From assembly GCF_000296775.1 (NCBI RefSeq), contig NZ_AJLE01000003.1, forward strand, positions 62,001 to 126,000: 64,000 nt of DNA, written 5' to 3'. Position numbers and translations under genes: made by a program. Of the stretch, positions 33,484-42,902 are shown piece after piece. This DNA comes from Sulfurovum sp. AR (GTDB lineage Bacteria > Campylobacterota > Campylobacteria > Campylobacterales > Sulfurovaceae). The notes below the pieces were generated by a model that was not told the origin of the DNA, searched no databases, and saw only the letters and a list, made by a program, of their open reading frames with translations. Positions within the stretch are counted from its first letter, which is position 1. Each line of letters opens with the position of its first letter.

Positions 33484-35218
33484 TTTTCTTTTCTCCTTCT
33501 TTTAATGGTTTCAGCCACAATATCTCATAGGGTTGCATGATAAATTTTCCTTCTAATATTTGTCGATGAGAAATAATATCCATCAGGACACCTTCTTTAT
33601 AGGGTGAAAGATCCACTTCAACTTCCGTTTTTTGGAAATTGTGCAGTGCGATAAGAAACTCATTACTCTCTTTACCATAATGTTTTATAGCGAAGATCTC
33701 TTTGCCAAGTGCCAAAAATTCGAACTTGGCAAAAGGGTCAAAACAGGGTTCATGAATACGTATCGAAATAAGTTGTTTATAACGTTTAAACAGATTATTT
33801 CGTAGACTCCCCTCTTCACTCAGCTCCTCTTTGATATTGTCAAAATTTAATTTCTCACGATTAATGGCTCGGTTTCGTCTCGTTTTTCTTACTGCTTCAT
33901 GATAATTTCGTGATCCTACAAGTGAATGAAAATAGATACCTGGAACCCCTGGCATTGCCAAAACAACGGCTTGAGAAAGGATCATACGTTTGAGTCGCAA
34001 TGTATCATCCTCATCAGGACTGGTTAAAATATCTATATAGCTACAGTTTAACTCATAGGGAGATTTCTCCTCCCCACCCACACTACGATACGAAACTAAA
34101 CCACCATGTGCTTTGCAAGAGTTGACCAAAAAGTTTAATTCATCCTTATCAAGGATATTACTCACTGCTCGTACACCGATACCATCATGACTTGCTGTAA
34201 AATTAAAAAAACAGACCATGTCACTTGGAAGTTTTAATGTCTTGGCCCAGGCTGTCAATTTAGTCGTGTCTCCTGATAAAATAGAAAAGGCCAAGAGCGG
34301 CGGCAGGGCAAAGTTGTACACCATATGTGCTTCATCAGATCCATTGCCGAAATAGGAGATATTTTCATCGTGTGGTACATTGGTCTCTGTAATGATAATG
34401 ATCTCAGGAGCCACTGCATGGATCACCTCGCGCATCATTTGTATCAATTCATGGGTCTGCGGCAGGTGCACACAGTTTGTACCTATCTCTTTCCAGATAA
34501 AGGCAATGGCATCAAGTCTTATCAGCGATGCACCTCTTTCTATATACGAAAGTAATACATCGAGGACTTTTAGTAATACTTTATAGTTCGCATAATTCAA
34601 GTCTACTTGATCAGCACTGAACGTTGTCCAAACATGACGAATACTCCCTTCATCATCAATGAACTCGGTGAGCAGAGGAGTAGTTCGGGGGCGTACCACC
34701 GCCGATAGATCGAGTGAAGGATCAAGTTCGGTAAAAAAGTCATAATATTCAGGATCATTGGCTAGGAACTTCTCAAACCAGTGACTCAGTTGGCTCATAT
34801 GGTTGATCACACCATCAAACATAAGACGGTGATCCTGATTCAGTGCTTTAATATTTTTCCATGAACCTTTTAAGGGACAGACGGCCTTGTAATCAACAAT
34901 TGAAAAACCATCATCACTGGAGTATGGGTAAAATGGCAAAATATGTACACTGTTAATGCAGTCTTGTACATACTCCTTTAAAAATCGGTGAAGCGTAGCT
35001 AATGCCGTTTCTCCTTCATGAAAGATCTGATCACCGTAGGTGATGAGTATCACATCTTTTTCACTCATTACATAAGGTTTACTTTCAACTTTCCCTTGGT
35101 ACTCCTTGATCAGTGTAACTACAGCATCATATGCCAAAGCGGCATCTGCTTGGCTGTAAATATTCTCAAGAGAATATTTAATGAGGTTCAATCTTTCTTT
35201 ACTATCTCTTTCTAACAT
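33476..35218 (-). CDS. GH13_18 sugar phosphorylase, probably glucosylglycerate phosphorylase
   Basis: A 580-residue alpha-amylase-superfamily enzyme of the sucrose-phosphorylase subfamily (GH13_18). Members use phosphate to release alpha-glucose-1-phosphate from sucrose, sucrose-6-phosphate, glucosylglycerol or glucosylglycerate. Seen here: HILPFYPYSSDDGFSIVDY, nucleophile Asp in LIRLDAIAFIWKE (about 230), acid/base Glu in IIITETNVPH (about 278) and ASHDGIGVR (about 350). It sits between galU and the GpgS-like synthase, overlapping the latter by 7 nt, and near a glycerate kinase. Glucosylglycerate is therefore the best substrate guess. Sucrose is less likely because no sucrose genes are present. 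Confidence 0.85.
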   Translation of the reverse strand: MLERDSKERLNLIKYSLENIYSQADAALAYDAVVTLIKEYQGKVESKPYVMSEKDVILITYGDQIFHEGETALATLHRFLKEYVQDCINSVHILPFYPYSSDDGFSIVDYKAVCPLKGSWKNIKALNQDHRLMFDGVINHMSQLSHWFEKFLANDPEYYDFFTELDPSLDLSAVVRPRTTPLLTEFIDDEGSIRHVWTTFSADQVDLNYANYKVLLKVLDVLLSYIERGASLIRLDAIAFIWKEIGTNCVHLPQTHELIQMMREVIHAVAPEIIIITETNVPHDENISYFGNGSDEAHMVYNFALPPLLAFSILSGDTTKLTAWAKTLKLPSDMVCFFNFTASHDGIGVRAVSNILDKDELNFLVNSCKAHGGLVSYRSVGGEEKSPYELNCSYIDILTSPDEDDTLRLKRMILSQAVVLAMPGVPGIYFHSLVGSRNYHEAVRKTRRNRAINREKLNFDNIKEELSEEGSLRNNLFKRYKQLISIRIHEPCFDPFAKFEFLALGKEIFAIKHYGKESNEFLIALHNFQKTEVEVDLSPYKEGVLMDIISHRQILEGKFIMQPYEILWLKPLKEGEKKND

Positions 35219-36441
35219 GAAGCATTATCCTTATTGACAGTTGCTTTAAAGCGTTCCGATATCTCTGGACATACAGAACGTATACTGGTCCATGCTGAAA
35301 GGGAAGGCACCCCAAGAGGATCAGCAAGAAAACTTTCACATGCCTCTTTGAGTGCGGTATCAAATGTCTCAACGGCATCTATCTCTTTTTTCCTATCAAA
35401 ATTCAAAGCATTGAATTTCGCTACAGCATCATAGCGTGAGATGGCTTTTCTGCTCTCATGAAAAAATGAGCTTCGTAGTGTGGTGAGTGACTCTTTGGAA
35501 AATGTCACCCCACTCTGCGTCATAACCCTGAAAATAGTTTGGGCAATATCTATGGCCATCTTTGCTACACCGCCTTCAAGCTCTTGGGCAGGGTTTTCTC
35601 CTCTGAGTTCCTGGTGTTTATGCTCATAACTCTCCATGATCTCTGTCTGACAAATACGTCGTACAGAGGTTTTATCATAGACTTCACTAAGTGTTGAGAC
35701 CTCTAAGCCCCAAGTAGGAGAGATACGAATACCCCTCGCAAGTGTACGTGTAAAGGCAAATTCTCCTGAGAGTGCATACCTGAAACTATCCATATAGTTT
35801 AAATAGGCACTCTCTCCATAGGTATTTTTAAGTGCTTTGATCAGCGGCGTATAAAAGAGTCTTGTTACACGTCCATGCAGTTTGTCTGTCACACGTGAGT
35901 AGTAGCCTTTGTTAAATTCAAAATCCAATGCCGGGTGAATGATCGGGTAAAAAAGTCGTGCAGGCACTTCACGACTGTAGTTAACAATGTCACAATCATG
36001 CAGTGCAAAGGCAAAAGCATTTTTATCTGCAAGGGCATAACCCAACATTGTCCATACATTTCGACCTTTTCCTTTGATCTTAATACTGTTAAACCCCAGA
36101 TCATTAAACTCATGGTAGAGTTTTTGAACGTTAGGACCATCATTCCAAAGTACATCTACCCTCACATCAAGGGTAGCCATGATCGTTTTGACATTCTCAA
36201 ACTCCTCTTTCGTTGCCCTGTCCAAACCCAAAATGATCTTATAAAGATATTTGACTCCTTTCAGTTCTTTAAGGATCTGTTTCATAGCAGGTGTTTCAAA
36301 TTCAGAATAGAGCGCAGGCAGAAGTAGTACCATATTGTGTCTTTGTGAGAATTTTTCTAGTTCAGCCTCCATCTCTTCAAGTGTTCTGTTTGAGAGGTTT
36401 TGTAGTGTTGTGATCAATCCGTTCTGAAAAAAATCTGCCAT
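35212..36441 (-). CDS. GT81-type glucosyl-3-phosphoglycerate synthase (probable)
   Basis: A 409-residue retaining glycosyltransferase with a GT-A fold. The region YLYKIILGLDRATKEEFENVK is followed by the donor-binding segment FALHDCDIVNYSREVPARLFYPI, whose DCD fits a metal-binding DxD. Next comes DFEFNKGYYSRV, a pattern I associate with GpgS and mannosyl-3-phosphoglycerate synthase-like enzymes. It would transfer glucose from UDP- or ADP-glucose to 3-phosphoglycerate. The phosphatase two genes upstream would then remove the phosphate to give glucosylglycerate, a compatible solute. It overlaps the glycerate kinase gene by 28 nt and the phosphorylase gene by 7 nt. Mannose instead of glucose is possible, though galU next door favours glucose. 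Confidence 0.8.
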   Translation of the reverse strand: MADFFQNGLITTLQNLSNRTLEEMEAELEKFSQRHNMVLLLPALYSEFETPAMKQILKELKGVKYLYKIILGLDRATKEEFENVKTIMATLDVRVDVLWNDGPNVQKLYHEFNDLGFNSIKIKGKGRNVWTMLGYALADKNAFAFALHDCDIVNYSREVPARLFYPIIHPALDFEFNKGYYSRVTDKLHGRVTRLFYTPLIKALKNTYGESAYLNYMDSFRYALSGEFAFTRTLARGIRISPTWGLEVSTLSEVYDKTSVRRICQTEIMESYEHKHQELRGENPAQELEGGVAKMAIDIAQTIFRVMTQSGVTFSKESLTTLRSSFFHESRKAISRYDAVAKFNALNFDRKKEIDAVETFDTALKEACESFLADPLGVPSLSAWTSIRSVCPEISERFKATVNKDNASC

Positions 36442-37604
36442 TGCATTCCTTTATTTTTTAATATAATGATAAAATCCATAACATTCGTTCCTGTAGGACC
36501 TATGGAAAAGTCAGCATCCAGTGCGTTAAAAAACGTGTAACTGTCACTGTTTTTTAAATAGATTTTCGGATCCAAGCCCTTTTTTTTCATTTTTTTGTAG
36601 ATATCAGTTTCTAAAAAGGCTCCTGTCGCAGGTGAATTCCCATCGATACCGTCACTTCCTGCGATCAAGATCGATATCTTCTCCGAGACCAAAACTTTGT
36701 TCAGTAGTCTTAGAGCTAATTCCTGGTTTCTACCTCCTTTACCCGTTCCCTTCACCTCTGTGGTTGTCTCTCCGCCAAAAAGCAAACAAAAAGAATCATA
36801 TTTCTTGTCATATGCTTCTATTTTCTTAGCAAGATATTTAGCAGCCCCCTTAGAGGTTCCATTAAGTGTATTGGTGACTATCTTGACCTTATCCACTTTG
36901 GATCTGATATATTTTTTTGCCTCGTTTAAGCCAATCGTATTGTTCCCGATAATATGGTGAGGTACTTTGCCGTTCATCATCGGGGCCGAACCAATAGTAT
37001 TAAGGTCATCACCGATCACATCACTCAATACTAGAACCACTCCTTTAGCCTTTGTATGATTGGCCAGCTTGCCGCCTTTGATCTGAGATATGGCTTTTCG
37101 TACACTATTGAGTGTCTGAATATCAATACCTGACCCCAGTAATGCGGAGGAAATTTTTTGAAAGTTCTCTAAACAAATGCCCTCAATGGGTTTCTCGACC
37201 ATAGCTGAAGCCCCACCTGAAAGACAGAAGATGAAAAAGTCATCTTTACCCATTGCCTGCATTGCTTCGATCAATTTATCCGCACCTTCTATACTCTTTT
37301 GTGAAACCAAAGGATGTGTAGAAGTATGATGTTCAATGAAACGGCATTCGCCTTCTTGATGTGAAATGGCAATCCCTCCTTGGATAAGAGGACCCAAGAT
37401 CTTCTCTGCAGCCTTTGCCATACCCAATCCTGCCTTCCCCACTGAAAAGAGGTAAAGCTTATTGATCTTTTTTAAAGGGTAGACAGTATTACAGATAGTG
37501 AGATCTTTTTCATCCAGAGTGATATTCTTTCGAATGATCGTATCAGCTTTTACCGCTTTAAGTGCCTGGTTATAGATCTCTGTGAGTAATTTTTTATTAG
37601 ACAT
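36414..37604 (-). CDS. Glycerate 2-kinase, MOFRL (GckA/TtuD) family
   Basis: A 396-residue kinase that phosphorylates D-glycerate, normally to 2-phosphoglycerate in this class. Motifs seen are the N-terminal VGKAGLGMAKAAEKIL, FCLSGGASAMVEKP (about 128), NSVRKAISQIKGGKLA, and the C-terminal MOFRL region GGETTTEVKGTGKGGRNQELALR and GSDGIDGNSPATGA. Its position beside a putative glucosylglycerate phosphorylase explains its use: the glycerate released by phosphorolysis returns to glycolysis. It starts with an 8-nt overlap with the upstream phosphatase gene. The last dozen residues (MQWQIFFRTD) run into the next gene. Confidence 0.9.
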   Translation of the reverse strand: MSNKKLLTEIYNQALKAVKADTIIRKNITLDEKDLTICNTVYPLKKINKLYLFSVGKAGLGMAKAAEKILGPLIQGGIAISHQEGECRFIEHHTSTHPLVSQKSIEGADKLIEAMQAMGKDDFFIFCLSGGASAMVEKPIEGICLENFQKISSALLGSGIDIQTLNSVRKAISQIKGGKLANHTKAKGVVLVLSDVIGDDLNTIGSAPMMNGKVPHHIIGNNTIGLNEAKKYIRSKVDKVKIVTNTLNGTSKGAAKYLAKKIEAYDKKYDSFCLLFGGETTTEVKGTGKGGRNQELALRLLNKVLVSEKISILIAGSDGIDGNSPATGAFLETDIYKKMKKKGLDPKIYLKNSDSYTFFNALDADFSIGPTGTNVMDFIIILKNKGMQWQIFFRTD

Positions 37605-38391
37605 ACTTTAATACCATCTCATTCCAACCTTTACTGCCTTGATAGCTTGACTTTTGTATATGGGGTACATTCGTTTCAAGGTAGCTTCCATCATATTTTT
37701 TAATCACAATAGGTATATCCACATGTTCAAGCATAGCAATATCGTTTTCGCTGTCACCTAGAGCGATCGAACTGACTCTCTCATGATATAGATCTTCAAA
37801 AAGTTCTATAGTTTTGATCACAGCAATTCCCTTATCCTGAAATTTACTCATAATGTGATAGAATCGTCCGCCTTTCGTGATTTTTAATTCATAAGTGTGA
37901 GCCGACTTCTTTAATGCCTCTAATTTTGTCTTATCTTTGAGAATAAATGGTTCTGTAAAGTCACGCTGTTTTGCGTGGATCACATCTCTCTGGTTCAATC
38001 CGGTTAAATGTACAATTTCTTCATCAGACATATCACTCAAACCAGCCATACTACATCTCTCTTTGTAGCGCCTATAGAATTCCAATACTTTCGCATAGGA
38101 TTTACCAAAGACCATGATTCTCTTATCATCATACTTTTCTAGAAATGACAGATCAAATCCTTGATACCCTTCAGGTATAAAAAGTGCTGCGCCATTCTCA
38201 ACAATAAAAGGTTCGGATATACCAACTTTTTCTTGTAGATATTCAACTTCAGCTTTCGTTTTACTGGTTGTGAAAATAAGAGGGACCCCTGCTGCTTTGA
38301 TTTTTTGCAGTGCCTCGAAAGACTCTTCAAAGGAGTAATTATGATGATTTAAAAAAGTACCGTCCAGATCGGTAAATATTAATCGTTTCAT
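37597..38391 (-). CDS. HAD phosphatase of the mannosyl/glucosyl-3-phosphoglycerate type
   Basis: About 264 residues of a HAD-IIB phosphatase. Motif I is FTDLDGTFLNHH, motif II lies in LIFTTSKTKAEV, and the C-terminal motif is IALGDSENDIAML. KITKGGRFYHIMS in the cap is characteristic of the MpgP/YedP branch. It should dephosphorylate the 3-phosphoglycerate-linked sugar made by the GT two genes downstream. I start at the ATG at 38391 (MKRLIFTDLDG), where the fold begins. In-frame ATGs at 38397 and 38427 exist, and none has a clear ribosome site. It is the first gene of the five-gene solute operon. Confidence 0.87.
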   Translation of the reverse strand: MKRLIFTDLDGTFLNHHNYSFEESFEALQKIKAAGVPLIFTTSKTKAEVEYLQEKVGISEPFIVENGAALFIPEGYQGFDLSFLEKYDDKRIMVFGKSYAKVLEFYRRYKERCSMAGLSDMSDEEIVHLTGLNQRDVIHAKQRDFTEPFILKDKTKLEALKKSAHTYELKITKGGRFYHIMSKFQDKGIAVIKTIELFEDLYHERVSSIALGDSENDIAMLEHVDIPIVIKKYDGSYLETNVPHIQKSSYQGSKGWNEMVLKYV

Positions 38392-38480
38392 ACTCATACT
38401 ATAACATATTAATAAAGTATCATTCATAAATTATTGTTTAATATATATACAATTTAAAATTATTTTTATAATCCTATATA

Positions 38481-38486
38481 ATTATA
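38481..38486 (-). promoter_or_regulatory. Probable -10 box of the glucosylglycerate operon
   Basis: TATAAT on the minus strand in the 99-bp gap between pgi and the phosphatase gene, about 90 nt before the start. The leader is very AT-rich. Confidence 0.4.
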
Positions 38487-38526
38487 AACAATACACAGTG
38501 TATGATCCTGACACTTATTACGCTAA

Positions 38527-39747
38527 TCACAATTCTTGCAATTTACTCTTCAGAATAATTTTTCCTGCTTCTACGCCCGGCTGATCATAGGTATTTACAT
38601 CTATCAGTTCTCCCACCAAAGATGTAAGCAGTTCATAATAGAAGATCAAAGAGCCGATATTGGACTCTGTCACACTTTGAATAGTGATCGTATCTAAAGG
38701 GATATTATTTTGATCCAACAATGCTTCGATCACAGAATCACACTGCATATTGATCAGTTTAGAAAAAGGAAGATTGTTTAGAGTGTCAAGCATTTCCAAA
38801 TGCGGTAGTGTAATGTCTGGTATTGTGGTATCGTCATGAAAATCTTCGATCTTGATAAAAGTGACCGATTTATCTCTGGTACCTTCCATGATCAGCTGTA
38901 AAAAAGAGTGTTGGTCTTCAGGACCGATCAGACCGATAGGTGTAAGCCCTACATGAAAAGCACTGTTACGCTGGTGTTTTCCCAAACTCTCTCCCCAGAG
39001 CTGCACATACCATTGACAAAAGTATTTCAGTGTTTCTGAATAGGCAAAAATACAGTTAATACTGTACTGTGCATGATTTTCAGCATAATAGACCGCTTTT
39101 TCAAGCAGCATATCATACACATATCCTCTATCAAAGAACCGCTCTTTGATCATTTGTGCACCAGTTAACAGATCCTTGATATCAATACCACATAGTGCCA
39201 AAGGTACCAACCCTACCGTTGAAAGCACTGAGAACCTACCGCCTACATTATCGGGAAGATAGAGTACAGAAGCTTCTATCTCTAGCGCATATTTTTCAAG
39301 TGGAGAACCCGGATCGGTGATAAAAGTATAAAAAGAGGGATCCTGTTGTAAAGAATAGATATATTTATAGATGGAAAAGGTCTCTACCGTACTTCCTGAT
39401 TTGGAGATGACCAAAAAATGTGTCTTATTCATGTCACATTTGGAGAGCAGTTCATTGATATTTATAGGATCAGTACTTTCAAAAAAATAGAGTTTCCTTG
39501 AGAGCTCTTTGACCGGTTTCATGAATTCATAGACCGCCTTGGCACCTAAAGAACTTCCACCGATCCCGATCACCGCGATCGTCTCTATGGTTTCAGAGAT
39601 CGTACTGCAATACTCCAGTATGGGACCAATGTCCTGGTCTGGCAAAGCATAATATCCTATACTCTTTTGTTCTTCCACAATGGCATCAAATGCCTTCTCT
39701 TCTGCTCTTTTACTGATTGCACTAAAATAGAGTTTGTTTTTTATCAT
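38527..39747 (-). CDS. pgi: Glucose-6-phosphate isomerase
   Basis: Interconverts glucose-6-phosphate and fructose-6-phosphate. The 406-residue protein is the short form usual in Campylobacterota. Motifs are VIGIGGSSLGAKAVYEF (about 80), FFESTDPININ, the phosphate-binding VISKSGSTVETFS, and the PGI signature NVGGRFSVLSTVGLVPLAL (about 167). QPGVEAGKIILK is at the C-terminus. It lies 1 nt after eda, last in the zwf-pgl-edd-eda-pgi run, so it links fructose-6-phosphate to the Entner-Doudoroff entry point. Confidence 0.95.
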   Translation of the reverse strand: MIKNKLYFSAISKRAEEKAFDAIVEEQKSIGYYALPDQDIGPILEYCSTISETIETIAVIGIGGSSLGAKAVYEFMKPVKELSRKLYFFESTDPININELLSKCDMNKTHFLVISKSGSTVETFSIYKYIYSLQQDPSFYTFITDPGSPLEKYALEIEASVLYLPDNVGGRFSVLSTVGLVPLALCGIDIKDLLTGAQMIKERFFDRGYVYDMLLEKAVYYAENHAQYSINCIFAYSETLKYFCQWYVQLWGESLGKHQRNSAFHVGLTPIGLIGPEDQHSFLQLIMEGTRDKSVTFIKIEDFHDDTTIPDITLPHLEMLDTLNNLPFSKLINMQCDSVIEALLDQNNIPLDTITIQSVTESNIGSLIFYYELLTSLVGELIDVNTYDQPGVEAGKIILKSKLQEL

Positions 39748-39748
39748 G

Positions 39749-40381
39749 TTATATTTTTCCTTTTATGGTCTGCATCGCTTCTATGCAGAGCGTTGTGATC
39801 TGTTTAAAATCTTTTTCTTTCATACACTGTTTGGGAACGATCCAGCTTCCACCTGCACAAAGCACATTCTCCATTGAAAGAAAATCGTTGATATTGCTAA
39901 GATTCACGCCTCCCGTTGGGCAAAATCTCATACTCGGAAATGGTCCACCAAATGCCTTGAGTATCTCAAACCCTCCTGCAAGTGTTGCGGGGAAGAGTTT
40001 ACAATGTTCAAAGCCGTTATTTTTTGCAAGCATCACTTCTGAAGCAGTCGCCACACCTGGGATCAAAGCAACATCCAGTTCCCTTGAAGTCTGCATCAAT
40101 TCCTCACTGATACCCGGACTGAAGACAAATGCTGCCCCATGGTCCACTGCATCTTTAAAATCACTTGCATTGAGTACTGTTCCAGCACCAACATGCATCT
40201 GCGGCAGTGCTTTTGAGATAGCCTCTATAGACCCAAGTCCTGCATCCGTACGCAGTGTGATCTCCATGATATTGATGCCACCCTCAAGCAAAGCTTCAGC
40301 CAATGGCACAGCATCATTCATATTTTCCAATGCGATCACCGGAACGATGGGTGAGACCTGCATCACTTCTCTAGCTGTCAT
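39749..40381 (-). CDS. eda: 2-keto-3-deoxy-6-phosphogluconate aldolase
   Basis: Cleaves KDPG to pyruvate and glyceraldehyde-3-phosphate. The length of 210 residues is normal. Signature strands are GGINIMEITLRT (catalytic Glu), MHVGAGTVLNASDF, FVFSPGISEELM, the Schiff-base Lys in HCKLFPATLAGG (about 133), and MRFCPTGGVNLSN. The start overlaps the edd stop by 4 nt (ATGA). Confidence 0.96.
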   Translation of the reverse strand: MTAREVMQVSPIVPVIALENMNDAVPLAEALLEGGINIMEITLRTDAGLGSIEAISKALPQMHVGAGTVLNASDFKDAVDHGAAFVFSPGISEELMQTSRELDVALIPGVATASEVMLAKNNGFEHCKLFPATLAGGFEILKAFGGPFPSMRFCPTGGVNLSNINDFLSMENVLCAGGSWIVPKQCMKEKDFKQITTLCIEAMQTIKGKI

Positions 40382-42207
40382 GCGCGCTCCTTACCGGAAA
40401 TATCAAAGAGACTTGCACCCTCTTCTGCCATACCTACACTCTGACGTACGGAAACAAAAAGCTCTCTACCAAATCCGTGAGTATTGCCACTAAGGTCCGG
40501 TCTATCAACGGTACGTTCTTTTAACTCTCTATCATCGACCAAAAGCATGATCTCTCCTTTTTTCGCATCAAAACGGATCCTATCACCCGTTTTGACCTTG
40601 GCCAGCAGTCCTCCGTCAAGTGCTTCAGGAGAAAAGTGAATGGCTGAAGGTACTTTACCCGATGCACCAGACATCCGTCCATCTGTGATAATGGCAACTT
40701 TATACCCCTTGTCCTGAAGTGAACCAAGTGGCGGCATCAGTCCGTGCAACTCCGGCATTCCATTGGCTTTTGGACCCTGATAACGCACGACAGCAATAAA
40801 GTCTTTTTCCAACTCACCCTTATGAAAGGCATCCTGTAAAGCTTCCTGGGATTCAAAAACGATCGCTGGTGCTTCAATGAAAAACTGTTCAGGCTTCAAA
40901 GCAGAGGTCTTGATGACACTGCGTCCAAGGTTCCCATTGAGAAGTTTCAGCCCTCCCTCTTCACTGAAAGGTGTTTCTATACTTGAAACTACCTCTGTAT
41001 TACGTGAGACCCGAGGACCCGGTTCAAAGATCAAAGTCTCTTTGGACATACTGGGTTCAGCGATATAGGCATTCAGACCTCTGCCTACGATCGTCTCCAC
41101 ATCATTGTGCACAAGTCCTGCATCCAAAAGCTGTGAGATCACCACACTCATACCGCCTGCATCCCTAAAATGGTTCACATCTGCCTGTCCGTTTGGATAC
41201 ATATTACACAGCAAAGGGGTCACTTTGGATATCTGATCAAAATCATCCCAATTTAGTATGATCCCTGCAGCTCTTGCCATTGCGATAAGATGGATCGTAT
41301 GATTCGTAGAACCACCTGTTGCCATCAGTCCTACGATGGCATTGACAAAGCTCTTTTCATCAACGATCTCGGCGATAGGTTTATAGACTCCGCTTAACTC
41401 TGTCATCGTCAAAATTGTTTTTGCGGCTTGTGCGGTCAATGCTTCACGTAATGGTGTATTGGTATTTATGAAAGAGCTGTTTGGAAGTTGCAGGCCCATC
41501 ATCTCCAGTAACATTTGGTTCGAGTTTGCCGTACCGTAGAACGTACAGGTACCGCTGCTGTGATACGAGGCGGATTCAACTTTAAGCAGGGCATCTTCAC
41601 TCACTTCCCCTTGGGCAAACTCTTGACGTACTTTTGCCTTTTGTGCATTGCTGATACCTGAAGGCATAGGGCCTGCTGGTACGAATACACCGGGAAGATG
41701 TCCAAAGGCCAAAGCACCGATCACAAGTCCCGGAACGATCTTATCACACACACCAAGATAGAGTGCACCGTCATAGACATTATGCGAAAGTGCTATGGCA
41801 GTTCCCATGGCAATATTATCACGGCTGAAAAGACTCAACTCCATACCCGGCTGTGACTGTGTGACTCCATCACACATCGCTGGTACCCCGCCTGCAACCT
41901 GTGCTGTTGCACCCAGATCCATCAATGTACGCTTGATCAATGGTGGATAGAGTTTATAGGGCTCATGTGCAGAGAGCATATCGTTATAGGCTGTAACGAT
42001 AGCAATATTAGGGCTTTCAAGGCCAGCAAGCGATGTTTTCTCACCCTCTTCCATTGGTGCCATTGCATGCGCTAAATTACTGCATCCCAGTTTATTACGG
42101 TTGACACCATGTCCTTTGGCTGAAGCAATGCGGTCCAGGTAAATAGATCTGCTCTCTAAAGAGCGTTCACGAATTCTCTCTGTCACTTTTTGTATAACTT
42201 CATTCAT
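40378..42207 (-). CDS. edd: 6-phosphogluconate dehydratase
   Basis: Dehydrates 6-phosphogluconate to KDPG; an Fe-S dehydratase of the IlvD/Edd family, 609 residues. The opening GVNRNKLGCSNLAHAMAP is specific to Edd rather than IlvD. Further motifs are MCDGVTQSQPGMELSLFSRD (about 121), LGVCDKIVPGLVIGALAFGHLP, SSGTCTFYGTANSNQMLLE, and the C-terminal DGRMSGASGKVPSAIHFSPEA. Cys residues in these motifs would hold the [4Fe-4S] cluster. It overlaps pgl and eda by 4 nt on each side. Confidence 0.96.
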   Translation of the reverse strand: MNEVIQKVTERIRERSLESRSIYLDRIASAKGHGVNRNKLGCSNLAHAMAPMEEGEKTSLAGLESPNIAIVTAYNDMLSAHEPYKLYPPLIKRTLMDLGATAQVAGGVPAMCDGVTQSQPGMELSLFSRDNIAMGTAIALSHNVYDGALYLGVCDKIVPGLVIGALAFGHLPGVFVPAGPMPSGISNAQKAKVRQEFAQGEVSEDALLKVESASYHSSGTCTFYGTANSNQMLLEMMGLQLPNSSFINTNTPLREALTAQAAKTILTMTELSGVYKPIAEIVDEKSFVNAIVGLMATGGSTNHTIHLIAMARAAGIILNWDDFDQISKVTPLLCNMYPNGQADVNHFRDAGGMSVVISQLLDAGLVHNDVETIVGRGLNAYIAEPSMSKETLIFEPGPRVSRNTEVVSSIETPFSEEGGLKLLNGNLGRSVIKTSALKPEQFFIEAPAIVFESQEALQDAFHKGELEKDFIAVVRYQGPKANGMPELHGLMPPLGSLQDKGYKVAIITDGRMSGASGKVPSAIHFSPEALDGGLLAKVKTGDRIRFDAKKGEIMLLVDDRELKERTVDRPDLSGNTHGFGRELFVSVRQSVGMAEEGASLFDISGKERA

Positions 42208-42902
42208 CGGTAAAATACCTCTATCTCTTTAATCTCTTGGTTCAATACACTGCGTATAGGCATTGTATAGATGTCTTCTCCTCCAATCGCTTCTTCATAC
42301 ACTGCAATTTTCTCTTTTCCTTCAAAATGCAGATAGATATGTTTGGCACTCAAGATCGCATGAAGGGTTAAACTCATTCGTGTATAAGGTGCTGTTGTGG
42401 GTTCAATTGTAATACAGAAATTTTCATTTTTAAGATCAAAAGCCTCTTCAAGTTTAATATTCTCCGGGAAAAGGGACGCCGTGTGTGCATCCGTTCCCAT
42501 ACCCAAGATGAGTACATCAAAAGGGGAAAGTATCTCTTTCATCTTTTGTGTACATACCTTTTGTGCCATATAGATATCCGTATCTTTACAATACATTCCT
42601 ATAAAGTGAGCCTTAGCAGCCTCTTCCTGGAGCAGATATTTTTTGACAAAATGTTCATTGCTCTCTTCTTGGGAAGTATCGACCCATCGTTCATCACAAA
42701 GACCTACAGTGACTTTATCCCAGTCAAAGAGTGCTTTTCTAAGTTTTTCAAACAGAGGTTTAGGTGTACTGCCTCCAGAAACAAGTAGGGAGGCTTTTCC
42801 CTTTTCGTCAATGGCTTTTTGAAGATTTGCCAGTATACTTTGACTTAATGCCTCTATAAGTGCTTCTTGGTTGCTAAAAAGATGTTCACTCCTACTCATC
42901 AT
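42204..42902 (-). CDS. pgl: 6-phosphogluconolactonase
   Basis: Hydrolyses 6-phosphogluconolactone to 6-phosphogluconate; SOL/DevB type, 232 residues. Motifs: ASLLVSGGSTPKPLFEKLRK (about 38), VGLCDERWVDTSQEESNE, and DVLILGMGTDAHTASLFPENI (about 128). It overlaps zwf by 11 nt and edd by 4 nt, so the oxidative branch and the Entner-Doudoroff branch are translationally coupled. Confidence 0.95.
   Translation of the reverse strand: MMSRSEHLFSNQEALIEALSQSILANLQKAIDEKGKASLLVSGGSTPKPLFEKLRKALFDWDKVTVGLCDERWVDTSQEESNEHFVKKYLLQEEAAKAHFIGMYCKDTDIYMAQKVCTQKMKEILSPFDVLILGMGTDAHTASLFPENIKLEEAFDLKNENFCITIEPTTAPYTRMSLTLHAILSAKHIYLHFEGKEKIAVYEEAIGGEDIYTMPIRSVLNQEIKEIEVFYR

Noticed and set aside
33476-35218. 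Sucrose phosphorylase
   Set aside because: The same GH13_18 family, but no sucrose genes are present and the neighbours (GpgS-like, phosphatase, glycerate kinase) point to glucosylglycerate. Kept only as an alternative.
39765-40493. 242-codon plus-strand frame over eda and the end of edd
   Set aside because: Antisense to two confident enzymes; Ser/Ala/Pro-rich shadow without ribosome site.
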